In this document: positions 1 to 7,584 of the stretch, piece by piece | Layout of the letters: every line of letters begins with the position of its first letter | Numbering within the stretch: the stretch's first letter is position 1 | Source: Streptomyces cyaneus | GTDB lineage: Bacteria; Actinomycetota; Actinomycetes; Streptomycetales; Streptomycetaceae | DNA length: 64,000 nucleotides | Reading direction: 5' to 3' | Assembly: GCF_004028635.1 (NCBI RefSeq) | Contig: NZ_RQJW01000005.1 | Location: forward strand, 434,001-498,000 | Translations under genes and position numbers: made by a program | The notes under the pieces: model-generated | The model's input: the letters and a program-made list of their open reading frames with translations, nothing else | Told to the model about the DNA's origin: nothing | Database searches by the model: none

Positions 1-446
1 TCCAGCCGCAGGTCGAACCACTCATCGGTCTCGCCGTCCAGCACATACCGATCGGTCTCGACGAACCCGCGCGCCTCGGCGAACCGCAGCCCGTCCTCGT
101 TGACCGCCAGCACACAGGTCTCGATCACCCTGGCGCCCAGCACGCGCGCGTGGGCGAGCCCCTCCTCGTACAGCTGCGTGCCGTACCCGCGCCGCCGGTA
201 CTCGGGCAGCACGCGCGCGATGACCGTCGCCACCGCGTCCTCACCCTCCGGCGGCCGCACGGTCGAGCAGCCGACGAGGACGTCACCGACGTACGCGTTC
301 CGCAGGCGGTACCGCCCGCTGCGCTCCCGTACCTCGTCGAGATCCATGGCCGCGGGCGGAACGATCACGTTGTGGACGTGCCGCCACTCCTGAAGCATGA
401 CCTCGCCGTCGACCGGCGCTGTCCGAAATCCGGAAAGGTCAGACAC
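1..446 (-). CDS. GNAT family N-acetyltransferase (C-terminus beyond window)
   Basis: The frame runs off the left edge, so the C-terminus is missing; about 148 codons are visible. The acetyl-CoA binding signature (LPEYRRRGYGTQLYEEG) and the following AHARVLGAR and ARGFVETDRYVL segments identify a GNAT acyltransferase; the substrate cannot be read. I chose the GTG at 446 because it overlaps the TGA of the upstream ridA-like gene (439-441), a translational coupling pattern. A later in-frame ATG at 398 is the alternative start. It is probably co-transcribed with the RidA gene. Confidence 0.8.
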   Translation of the reverse strand, partial: MSDLSGFRTAPVDGEVMLQEWRHVHNVIVPPAAMDLDEVRERSGRYRLRNAYVGDVLVGCSTVRPPEGEDAVATVIARVLPEYRRRGYGTQLYEEGLAHARVLGARVIETCVLAVNEDGLRFAEARGFVETDRYVLDGETDEWFDLRL

Positions 447-849
447 GAGCGCCACTCCCCCGCCGGGCGTAGACCTCGATCTCGATCTTCATACGAGGGT
501 CGGCGAGCCCGCACATCATCATCGTCGCCGCCGGCCGCACGTCCCCGAAGTACCGCCGCAGCACCGGCCAGCACGGCTCGAAGTCCGCCCGCTCCGGCAA
601 CAGGTACCGCACCCGCACCACATCGCCGAACGAACACCCCGCCTCCTCCAGCGCGGCCCCCACGTTCCGCAGACACTGCTCGGCCTGCTCCACCACGTCC
701 TCGGAGATCGTCATCGACGCATAGTCGAACCCGGTCGTCCCCGACACATGCACCCAGTCCCCGTCGACCACGGCACGCGCGTACCCGATCTGCTCCTCGA
801 ACGTCGAACCGCTGAGGATCGCCTGCCGTACCGCCTGCTGCTCTGTCAT
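439..849 (-). CDS. RidA family (YjgF/YER057c/UK114) protein
   Basis: A 136-residue protein, the usual size of the family. RidA proteins are cytosolic trimers that hydrolyse reactive enamine/imine intermediates released by PLP enzymes, and some members have specialised deaminase roles. The C-terminal segment ADPRMKIEIEVYA carries the family's conserved Arg, and WVHVSGTTG matches the N-terminal strand. The gene overlaps the downstream GNAT gene by 8 bp, so the two are probably one operon. It could also be annotated as a generic enamine deaminase; the family call is firm and the substrate unknown. Confidence 0.88.
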   Translation of the reverse strand: MTEQQAVRQAILSGSTFEEQIGYARAVVDGDWVHVSGTTGFDYASMTISEDVVEQAEQCLRNVGAALEEAGCSFGDVVRVRYLLPERADFEPCWPVLRRYFGDVRPAATMMMCGLADPRMKIEIEVYARRGSGARV

Positions 850-932
850 GTACGGAACGCTAGGTGACCTGCACTGATACGTCTATCGCGTAACCAACCT
901 CCTGACAGCGGGGCCGCGTACTTCGGAAAGGA

Positions 933-970
933 GGTCACTCGCTCCCCGACCACAAGGTCGCCGAGTGACC
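933..970. repeat. Hairpin-forming inverted repeat near the left side of the iscB remnant
   Basis: GGTCACTCG (933-941) and CGAGTGACC (962-970) are perfect 9-bp arms, with an inner GACC/GGTC stem (948-951/956-959). It lies between the start of the RidA gene and the IscB remnant. It may be a terminal hairpin of the kind found at IS200/IS605-type ends, or the 5' part of the structured RNA. There is no T-run, so a terminator is less likely. Confidence 0.4.
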
Positions 971-1039
971 AGCCCCAGTCATCACGATCGGCATGATCAG
1001 GGAGGTGCACTGATGACTACGTTTCCTGCAGGCGAGCAA

Positions 1040-1270
1040 ACCCACCAGGCTGTGCTTCCTCAGCAGCCTGCTCTGGAATTCGTGGGAGCAGACACCCCTG
1101 GGAGTAGGGACGAAACGGCTCACGGACGCCCCGCCACCGCGCGGGGCACCGGCAGGGAACATGGGCGAGGGGAGACTGGCGGGCACGGCACCAGGGCCCG
1201 TCGGCGTCACGCCAAGCGCGCCGCCGCTGCGGCGAAGGAGGCAGAGAACGGGAGCGGTGACGCTCCCACA
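1040..1270 (+). ncRNA. Candidate omega-RNA (HEARO-type) upstream of iscB
   Basis: IscB nucleases use a structured guide RNA encoded just upstream of the gene. This stretch contains several compact hairpins: AGGCTG/CAGCCT (1047-1052/1064-1069), GCCCCGC/GCGGGGC (1128-1134/1141-1147), GGCG/CGCC with a 3-nt loop (1203-1213), and GGGAGCG/CGCTCCC closed by a GTGA (GNRA) tetraloop (1250-1267). The reading frame of iscB is open through here, but the recognisable protein begins only near 1300, so RNA is the better explanation. Exact ends and guide segment are not determined. Confidence 0.5.
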
Positions 1271-1294
1271 CATATCCGGTCGTACACAGGTGGC

Positions 1295-2246
1295 GTGGGC
1301 GCGGGCAGAGTCTTCGTGCTGTCCAAAGAAGGGCAACCACTCATGCCCTGCCACCCTGCCCGGGCCCGCGAACTCCTCGGCAAGGGTCGAGCCGTCGTCG
1401 CCCGGCAAGCCCCCTTCACCATCCGCATCAAGGACCGCACGCGAGCCGAATCGGCAGTCGACGGCGTGCAACTACGCATCGACCCCGGCTCCAAGGGCAC
1501 CGGCCTCGTCCTCACCGACGAGAAGAAGGAAACCGACGAACACGGCACCACCGTCACCGTCCGACGCGCCCTCATCTCCATCGAGCTCCAGCATCGCGGC
1601 GACCAGATCCGAGCGTGCATGCGTCAGCGTGCCGGATACCGACACAGACGGCGATCCGCCAACTGCCGCTACCGAGCGCCCCGCCACGACAACCGCACCC
1701 ACCCGGCGGGATGGCTACCGCCCTCCCTTCGCCATCGCGTCGACACCACCTGCTCCCTCGCGAACCGCCTGAGCCGCTACGCCCCCGTCAGCGAGATCCA
1801 CGTGGAAAACGTCGCCTTCGACACCCACTCCATGAGCGCGGGCAGAACCCTCAGAGGAGCCGAACACGAGCAAGGAACACTCGCCGGAACCGACGATCGC
1901 GCCCACCTACGCGCCAAGTGGAACAACGCCTGCGCCTACTGCGACGCCACCGGCGTCCCCCTCAACATCGAGCACCTCACACCCCGCAGCCGAGGAAGCT
2001 CGAACCAAGCAGCACTTCGGATACGTAACCGGTGATCTGGTGCGCGCCGTCATGCCCACCGGCAAGTGGGCAGGGACCTGGACGGCACGTATCTCAGTCC
2101 GGGCCAGGGGACAGCACAGCCTCACAACTCCTACAGGCCGGATCAATGTTTCGCACTGGAACCTTCGGCTCCTGCAACAGGGCGATGGGTACGGCTACAG
2201 CACTCGACTGGAATCTCCGCCGTCAACATCTCGAAAAACCGGTTGA
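1295..2246 (+). pseudogene. iscB: Decayed IscB nuclease (OMEGA system) with internal deletion
   Basis: The N-terminal frame shows the IscB PLMP motif (SKEGQPLMPCHPARARELL), RuvC-I (RIDPGSKGTG), an Arg-rich bridge helix (RQRAGYRHRRR), RuvC-II (EIHVENVAFD) and the first half of an HNH domain (CAYCDATGVPLNIEHLTPRS). Around 1997-2007 the sequence jumps, in another frame, to a typical IscB C-terminal domain (KQHFGYVTGDLVRAV, ending at 2246). The second HNH Cys pair and the RuvC-III His/Asp motif are missing, so the product cannot be an active nuclease. The frame-2 product stops at 2035. The start is taken as the GTG at 1295, just before VFVL; upstream residues read as RNA scaffold. Confidence 0.85.
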
Positions 2247-2266
2247 TCGGTGGCCGACCGGTTTTT
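2234..2266 (+). terminator. Stem-loop with T-run after the iscB remnant
   Basis: AAAAACCGGT (2234-2243) pairs perfectly with ACCGGTTTTT (2257-2266) around a 13-nt loop, ending in five T. It overlaps the last codons of the IscB C-terminal frame. It is either a rho-independent terminator or the right-end hairpin of the mobile unit. Confidence 0.65.
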
Positions 2267-2422
2267 AGAGTGCTGCTCACGTGAGAGAGGAGGTGGTTCG
2301 GCTAATGACGGAAACCCGGACACGCGAGGTGGCTGCGGGCTAACGGCCCGACACCCCACCCAGTGCGGTGCCGGACCAGCGTGTGCGCAATGCGCGCAGC
2401 CGGCCAATCCAACGCAGTCACC

Positions 2423-2495
2423 CGACCCGCGAGCTCGCCGGTACGTCCGGCCGGCTCCCCCGCCGTCAGGCGGAGGGACCCGAGCTCGCGGGTCG
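2423..2495. repeat. Long inverted repeat between the iscB remnant and pdxH
   Basis: Perfect 15-bp arms, CGACCCGCGAGCTCG (2423-2437) and its reverse complement (2481-2495), flank a 43-nt loop that holds a smaller CCGCC/GGCGG stem. It lies just past the end of pdxH and may act as a bidirectional terminator or mark the end of the inserted iscB unit. No gene is visible in 2247-2530. Confidence 0.55.
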
Positions 2496-2530
2496 TCTGC
2501 TGTCGCAGGCCCCTGTACCGGCCCCGCCGC

Positions 2531-3220
2531 TCACGGACTGAGCCGCTCCACCCGCCAGCTCCCGTCCTGCTCCGCCACATACCGCAGCCGGTCGTGCAGC
2601 CGGTTCTCCCGGCCCTGCCAGAACTCCACCGCTTGCGGCGCCACCCGGAATCCGCCCCAGTTCGGCGGCACCGGCACCTGCTCGCCCTCGGGATAGCGCG
2701 CGGCCAGCTCGGCGTACGAGGCGTCGAGGTCGGCGCGGGTGGCGATGAGGGAGGACTGGGCGCTGGCCCAGGCGCCGAGCTGGGAGCCGTGCGGGCGGGT
2801 GCGGAAGTACGCGGCGGTCTCGTCGCGACCGGTGCGCCGGGCCACGCCCGTGACGATGACCTGGCGGGCCATCGGATGCCAGGGGAAGAGCAGGCAGACG
2901 TACGGGTTCTCGGCGAGGTCGCGGGCCTTGCGGGAGTCGTAGTTGGTGTAGAAGACGAAGCCCTGCTCGTCGAACTGCTTCAGCAGCACCGTGCGGGAGC
3001 TGGGCCGGCCCTCGGCGTCCGCGGTGGAGACGATCATCGCGTTCGGCTCGAAGAGGTGGGCCTCCGCGGCGGCCTGCCTGAACCAGCGCGCGAACTGTTC
3101 CACCGGAGTGGCTGCCAGGTCGGTCTCGGCGAGGCCCTCGGCCCGGTAGTGCTTGCGCATGGCGGCGGGGTCGGGGACGGGTTCGGCGGGATCGAGGGGG
3201 ACGGCGTCTCGGTCGGTCAC
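2531..3220 (-). CDS. pdxH: Pyridoxamine/pyridoxine 5'-phosphate oxidase
   Basis: FMN-dependent enzyme that oxidises PMP or PNP to pyridoxal 5'-phosphate in B6 synthesis and salvage. The 229-residue product has the usual family length and hallmarks: RTVLLKQFDEQGFVFYTNY (FMN contact region), the FPWHPMARQV segment, and a C-terminal dimerisation/substrate block beginning NWGGFRV and ending in EFWQGRENRLHDR. I start at GTG 3220 (VTDRDAV); upstream in-frame codons lack family similarity. It faces the citrate synthase gene across a roughly 290-bp divergent promoter region. Confidence 0.95.
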   Translation of the reverse strand: MTDRDAVPLDPAEPVPDPAAMRKHYRAEGLAETDLAATPVEQFARWFRQAAAEAHLFEPNAMIVSTADAEGRPSSRTVLLKQFDEQGFVFYTNYDSRKARDLAENPYVCLLFPWHPMARQVIVTGVARRTGRDETAAYFRTRPHGSQLGAWASAQSSLIATRADLDASYAELAARYPEGEQVPVPPNWGGFRVAPQAVEFWQGRENRLHDRLRYVAEQDGSWRVERLSP

Positions 3221-3509
3221 GCGGTCATCTTGCCGTATGCGGCGACCGCCGTCCGGCATGGTGTCGCCCATCTCGGATGGCACTGAGTGCCGCAAGGTCT
3301 CCCCAAAGGTGGCACTCGGAGATATCGTTCAGATGTCGTCGCGGTTGGATGACCGCCGACCGCGCGGGGCATCACAGGGGTACGCCCCGGACCGCGAGTC
3401 CCCGAGTTCGTGACCGTGGATCCACCGGGCGTAGTCCCGATCTCTGCCGACGACATGTGGTCGTCCCACCCACAACCCATCCGTCGCACACATCACGAGG
3501 AGCCGCCTG

Positions 3510-4610
3510 ATGTCCGACTTCGTACCCGGGCTCGAAGGAGTCGTCGCGTTCGAGACGGAGATCGCCGAACCGGACAAGGAGGGCGGCGCGCTGCGGTACC
3601 GGGGCGTCGACATCGAGGACCTGGTCGGCCATGTCTCGTTCGGCAATGTCTGGGGTCTGCTCGTCGACGGCGCGTTCCGGCCCGGTCTGCCGGCCGCCGA
3701 GCCCTTCCCGATCCCCGTCCACTCCGGCGACATCCGCGTCGACGTCCAGTCCGCGCTCGCCATGCTGGCCCCCGTGTGGGGACTGAAACCCCTCCTCGAC
3801 ATCGGTGAGGAGCAGGCCCGGGACGATCTGGCCCGCGCCGCCGTCATGGCCCTCTCCTACGTCGCCCAGTCCGCGCGAGGTCAGGGCCTGCCGATGGTTC
3901 CGCAGCGCGAGATCGACAAGGCCCAGTCCGTCGTCGAGCGCTTCATGATCCGCTGGCGGGGCGAGCCCGACCCCAAGCACGTGGCCGCTGTCGACGCGTA
4001 CTGGACGTCCGCCGCCGAGCACGGCATGAACGCGTCCACCTTCACGGCCCGCGTCATCGCGTCCACCGGCGCGGATGTGGCCGCCGCCCTCTCCGGCGCC
4101 GTAGGAGCCATGTCCGGCCCGCTGCACGGCGGCGCTCCCTCCCGTGTCCTGCACATGATCGAGGAGATCGAGCGGACCGGTGACGCCGAGGCGTATGTGA
4201 AGCAGACCCTCGACAAGGGTGAACGCCTCATGGGCTTCGGCCACCGCGTCTACCGCGCCGAGGACCCGCGCGCCCGGGTCCTGCGCCGCACCGCCCGGGA
4301 GCTCGGCGCTCCCCGCTTCGAGGTCGCCGAGGCCCTGGAGAAGGCGGCCCTGGCGGAGCTCCACGCCCGCCGTCCGGACCGGGTGCTGGCCACGAACGTC
4401 GAGTTCTGGGCCGCCATCGTGCTGGACTTCGCGGAGGTCCCGGCGCACATGTTCACGTCCATGTTCACCTGCGCCCGTACGGCGGGCTGGTCGGCGCACA
4501 TCCTGGAGCAGAAGCGCACCGGCCGCCTCGTGCGCCCCTCCGCGCGCTACATCGGCCCCGGCTCGCGCGACCCGCGCGAGGTCGAGGGCTACGCGGACAT
4601 TTCGCACTGA
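3510..4610 (+). CDS. Citrate synthase family protein (type 2 paralogue)
   Basis: A 366-residue citrate synthase-fold enzyme condensing acetyl-CoA, or a close acyl-CoA, with a 2-oxoacid. Visible motifs are MSGPLHGGAPSRVL (catalytic His region), MGFGHRVYRAEDPRA (second catalytic His and CoA/oxaloacetate binding) and TNVEFWAAIVLD. The last aligns with the usual NVDFYSG, so the classic catalytic Asp is Glu here. That suggests a paralogue rather than the main TCA enzyme, possibly a methylcitrate synthase-like activity. The ATG follows a GAGG ribosome-binding site. It is monocistronic, with a hairpin after the stop. Confidence 0.88.
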   Translation: MSDFVPGLEGVVAFETEIAEPDKEGGALRYRGVDIEDLVGHVSFGNVWGLLVDGAFRPGLPAAEPFPIPVHSGDIRVDVQSALAMLAPVWGLKPLLDIGEEQARDDLARAAVMALSYVAQSARGQGLPMVPQREIDKAQSVVERFMIRWRGEPDPKHVAAVDAYWTSAAEHGMNASTFTARVIASTGADVAAALSGAVGAMSGPLHGGAPSRVLHMIEEIERTGDAEAYVKQTLDKGERLMGFGHRVYRAEDPRARVLRRTARELGAPRFEVAEALEKAALAELHARRPDRVLATNVEFWAAIVLDFAEVPAHMFTSMFTCARTAGWSAHILEQKRTGRLVRPSARYIGPGSRDPREVEGYADISH

Positions 4611-4649
4611 TCCTGAGCGCTCCCGGGATCCCCGACCTCTGCGGCGGGC

Positions 4650-4687
4650 CGGCATCACGCTGGGCGGACCGGCTCCGCGTGATGCCG
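4650..4687 (+). terminator. GC-rich stem-loop after the citrate synthase gene
   Basis: GGCATCACGC (4651-4660) pairs with GCGTGATGCC (4677-4686), extended by one C:G pair to 11 bp, around a 16-nt loop. There is no T-run, as is common for actinobacterial termination hairpins. Confidence 0.5.
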
Positions 4688-4852
4688 CTCGGCGGCCGGC
4701 CCGCGCCGGTGACGCAGGCATACGGAACGTGACTGATCCACTGCGCCAGTATGCTGGGTCGGCTGCGGCGCCCCCTCACCATCACCCGTCCCCATGTGGT
4801 GAGTTACGGCCTGCGGCGACCGAGACGTCCCACGGCATGAGGATGAGAACAG

Positions 4853-6202
4853 GTGCTGATAGCGGGCCGCTACCGGCTGAGCGAGTCGATCGGGCGCGGT
4901 GGGATGGGGGAGGTCTGGCGGGCGTACGACGAGACGCTGGCCCGGCCGGTGGCCGTCAAGCTCCTGCTGCCCCAGGACTCCGACCCCACCGCCACCTCCC
5001 GGTTCCGGCTGGAGGCGCAGACCGCGGCACGGATCGACCATCCGAACGTGGTCGGCGTCCGGGACTTCGGCGAGCACGACAACCGGCTCTACCTGGTGAT
5101 GGAGCTGGTCTCGGGCGACAGTCTCGCCCGGGTGGCGTCGCAGTTCGGCGCGCTGCCCGCCGAGCGCGTGGCACGTATCGCCGCCCAGGCCGCCGCGGGT
5201 CTTGCCGCCGCGCACCGGCAGGGCATCGTCCACCGGGACATCAAGCCCGGCAACCTGCTCCTGGACGCCGACGGCACCCTCAAGATCGGTGACTTCGGCA
5301 TCGCCCGCTTCCTGGACGACCCCGGCGCCGCGCTCACCGCCACCGGCCAGATCGTCGGCACGAGTCTCTACCTCGCCCCCGAGCGCGCCCTGGGAAAGCC
5401 GGCGGGCCCGGCCTCCGACGTCTACGCGCTGGGTTGTGTGCTCTACCAACTCCTCACCGGCCGCCCGCCGTTCCACGCGGACACCGCCGTCGCCATCCTG
5501 CACCAGCACCTCGACGCCGCCCCCGTGCCGCCCCGCGAGCTGGGCGTCTCCGGCCTCCCGCCGGCCTTCGAGAACTACCTCCTCGGCCTGCTTGCCAAGG
5601 ACCCCGAGCACCGGCCGGCCGCCCAGCAGGCCGCCGACTGGTTCGCCGGCGGCGCCTGGCAGGGACGCCCCGAGCCGTTGCCCGACGCGACGTCACCGTC
5701 CCGGCAGCGGGCGGTCGCACCGGCGTCCCCCGCCCGGGCACAGCAGGTGGGTGAGGCGAGCACGCCGACCACGTACATGCTGCCGTCGGCCCAAGGAACA
5801 GCCTCCGTAAGCCGATCCGGCCCCCGCTCCCGCGCCCGATCCCGTTCCCGGGCCGGGACCCGGCGCGTGGCCGCCATGGTGGCCGGAGCGGTGCTCTTCG
5901 TGGCCGCGATGCTTCTCGGCATGCTGTGGTTCTCCCCCGACAACACCGCGTCGGAGGGTACGAAGTCACCGCCCAGCCCGAGCGCCTCCGCATCCACCTC
6001 CCCCCTGGAATCGAGCCCGTCCCCGACCGCCTCCCCGAGCCCGGTGGCGCAGGCGAGCGCCGTTCAGGAAGCGCAGGACGAGGCGAAGCGGGAGCAAGAG
6101 GAACGCGAACAGAAATTGCGCGATCAGGAGACGAAGGACCTGCAGAAGCAGCGCGAGGCGCAACAGGACGACGACGGCGAAGACAGCGGCGAGGACGACT
6201 GA
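4853..6202 (+). CDS. PASTA-less Hanks-type serine/threonine protein kinase, membrane anchored
   Basis: The cytosolic kinase domain occupies about residues 1-270: glycine loop GRGGMG (14-19), catalytic Lys36, HRDIKPGN (Asp129), DFG (Asp147) and the APE-equivalent LAPER. A Ser/Pro linker follows, then one transmembrane helix (about 339-361), then an extracellular Ser/Pro-rich stretch and a charged coiled coil of Glu/Lys/Gln ending in acidic residues. No PASTA or sensor domain is seen. Start is GTG 4853, after GATGAGAACAG. Ligand and targets are unknown. It converges on the TetR gene at 6239. Confidence 0.92.
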   Translation: MLIAGRYRLSESIGRGGMGEVWRAYDETLARPVAVKLLLPQDSDPTATSRFRLEAQTAARIDHPNVVGVRDFGEHDNRLYLVMELVSGDSLARVASQFGALPAERVARIAAQAAAGLAAAHRQGIVHRDIKPGNLLLDADGTLKIGDFGIARFLDDPGAALTATGQIVGTSLYLAPERALGKPAGPASDVYALGCVLYQLLTGRPPFHADTAVAILHQHLDAAPVPPRELGVSGLPPAFENYLLGLLAKDPEHRPAAQQAADWFAGGAWQGRPEPLPDATSPSRQRAVAPASPARAQQVGEASTPTTYMLPSAQGTASVSRSGPRSRARSRSRAGTRRVAAMVAGAVLFVAAMLLGMLWFSPDNTASEGTKSPPSPSASASTSPLESSPSPTASPSPVAQASAVQEAQDEAKREQEEREQKLRDQETKDLQKQREAQQDDDGEDSGEDD

Positions 6203-6238
6203 CAATCGGGCTCCGGCCTCAGCGCCGCGGGGAGGCCC

Positions 6239-6862
6239 TCAGTCCAGCACTTCCTCCAACAACACCGCCCACTGCGCCACCACGCGATCGCGGCGGGCCG
6301 TGTCATCGGTGAGGAGGTTGGCCAGGCCCAGGCCTCGGGACATGTCGAGGAGGCCCTGGACCGTCTCCCGCACGCCCGGCCTGGACTCGTCGGCGCCCAG
6401 CAGATCCACCGCGATCCGGTGGGTCTCGCGGCCCACCCGGGCCTCCAGTTCGGTGACCCTGGGCCGCAGCTGCTCCTCGTTCGAGGCAGCCACCCACAGG
6501 TGCAGGGCGGCGCGGAACAGGGGGCCGGTGTAGAGGTCGACGAGGGCGGAGACGACCGCGCGCCGGTCGCCCGCGGCGCCCTGCGGGAACAGGGCGCGCA
6601 GGGCGAGGGAGCGTTCCTCGGCTACGTACTCGACCGCCGCGGTGAAGAGGTCCTCGCGGGTCGGGAAGTGGTGCTGGGCGGCGCCGCGGGAGACTCCGGC
6701 GCGTTCGGCGACGACGGAGACCGTGGAGCCCGTCCAGCCGTGCTCGGCGAGGCAGGCCACGGCGGCTTCCAGGAGCCGTTGCCGGGTGGCGCGGCTGCGG
6801 TCCTGTTTGGGCACGCGGTCCGCGCGGTCCACGCGGTCGCCGACTGTGCTCACACCACCCAT
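6239..6862 (-). CDS. TetR family regulator of the acyl-CoA catabolic operon
   Basis: A 207-residue protein with an N-terminal helix-turn-helix (about residues 25-70, VSVVAERAGVSRGAAQHHFPTREDLF) and a variable all-helical effector domain. It is the last gene of the operon descending from 16.4 kb and overlaps the enoyl-CoA hydratase gene by 13 bp. This placement argues for autoregulation of the pathway, probably with an acyl-CoA as effector. The palindrome at 16513-16526, upstream of the first gene, is the likely operator. Confidence 0.88.
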   Translation of the reverse strand: MGGVSTVGDRVDRADRVPKQDRSRATRQRLLEAAVACLAEHGWTGSTVSVVAERAGVSRGAAQHHFPTREDLFTAAVEYVAEERSLALRALFPQGAAGDRRAVVSALVDLYTGPLFRAALHLWVAASNEEQLRPRVTELEARVGRETHRIAVDLLGADESRPGVRETVQGLLDMSRGLGLANLLTDDTARRDRVVAQWAVLLEEVLD

Positions 6863-7584
6863 TCGGGATCCCGTCTTTCGAGGAAGGCCGTCATTCCCTC
6901 GCGGGCCTGCGCGGAGGAGAACAGCCGGGCCGAGAGTGCGGTCAGGTCGGCCGCGTCCCGGTCGAAGGTTTCCAGCACCTTAGCCGTGAGCAGCGCCTTC
7001 GTCTCGGCCAGGGCCTGGGGGGAGGCGCGGCGCAGGCCGTCCAGGACGGGGGCGAGGGTCTCGTCGACGTCCTCGCCCTCCGTCGTGAGCAGGCCCATGC
7101 GGGCGGCCTCACGCGCGGTGAAGCGTTCGCCGGTGAGGTAGTAGCGGGCCAGGGCGCGGGGGTCGGTGCGGGGCAGGAGCGGGAGGGAGATGACCGCGGG
7201 GGCCACTCCGATGCGGACCTCGGCGAAGGCGAAGGTGGCCTCGTGTGATGCCGCCGATATGTCGCAGGCCGCGAGCAGGCCCAGGCCGCCCGCGCGTACG
7301 TGTCCGGTGACGCGGGCCACCACCGGTTTGGGCAGTTCCACGATCTGCCGGAGCAGCGCCACCAGTGCGTCCGGGGGCGGCGGGTCGCGCAGGTCGGCGC
7401 CCGCGCAGAAGGTGTTGCCGGTGTGGGTGAGGACGATCGCGCGTACGTCGGCGTCCTTGGCGCAGTCCGACAGCGCGTCGGTCAGCTCGCCCACCAGCGC
7501 CGCCGAGAGCGCGTTGCGGTTGTCCGGGGAGTCGAGGGTGAGGGTCTGCACGGCACGCGCGCGTGTACGGCCGATCAGTGTCAT
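6850..7584 (-). CDS. Enoyl-CoA hydratase/isomerase family protein
   Basis: A 244-residue crotonase-fold enzyme. Visible features are the oxyanion-hole regions NTFCAGADL and VRAGGLGLLAACD, and the C-terminal helix region KALL. In this operon it would hydrate an unsaturated, carboxylated acyl-CoA, like the methylglutaconyl-CoA or isohexenylglutaconyl-CoA hydratases of Liu/Atu pathways. It lacks the usual Glu pair of canonical hydratases in an obvious place, so a lyase or isomerase role is possible. The start overlaps the stop of the ligase gene (ATGA). Confidence 0.87.
   Translation of the reverse strand: MTLIGRTRARAVQTLTLDSPDNRNALSAALVGELTDALSDCAKDADVRAIVLTHTGNTFCAGADLRDPPPPDALVALLRQIVELPKPVVARVTGHVRAGGLGLLAACDISAASHEATFAFAEVRIGVAPAVISLPLLPRTDPRALARYYLTGERFTAREAARMGLLTTEGEDVDETLAPVLDGLRRASPQALAETKALLTAKVLETFDRDAADLTALSARLFSSAQAREGMTAFLERRDPEWVV

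Noticed and set aside
965..1294. In-frame extension of IscB upstream of its conserved motifs
   Set aside because: The residues before VFVL are low-complexity and the DNA folds into several hairpins, so I read this segment as RNA scaffold.
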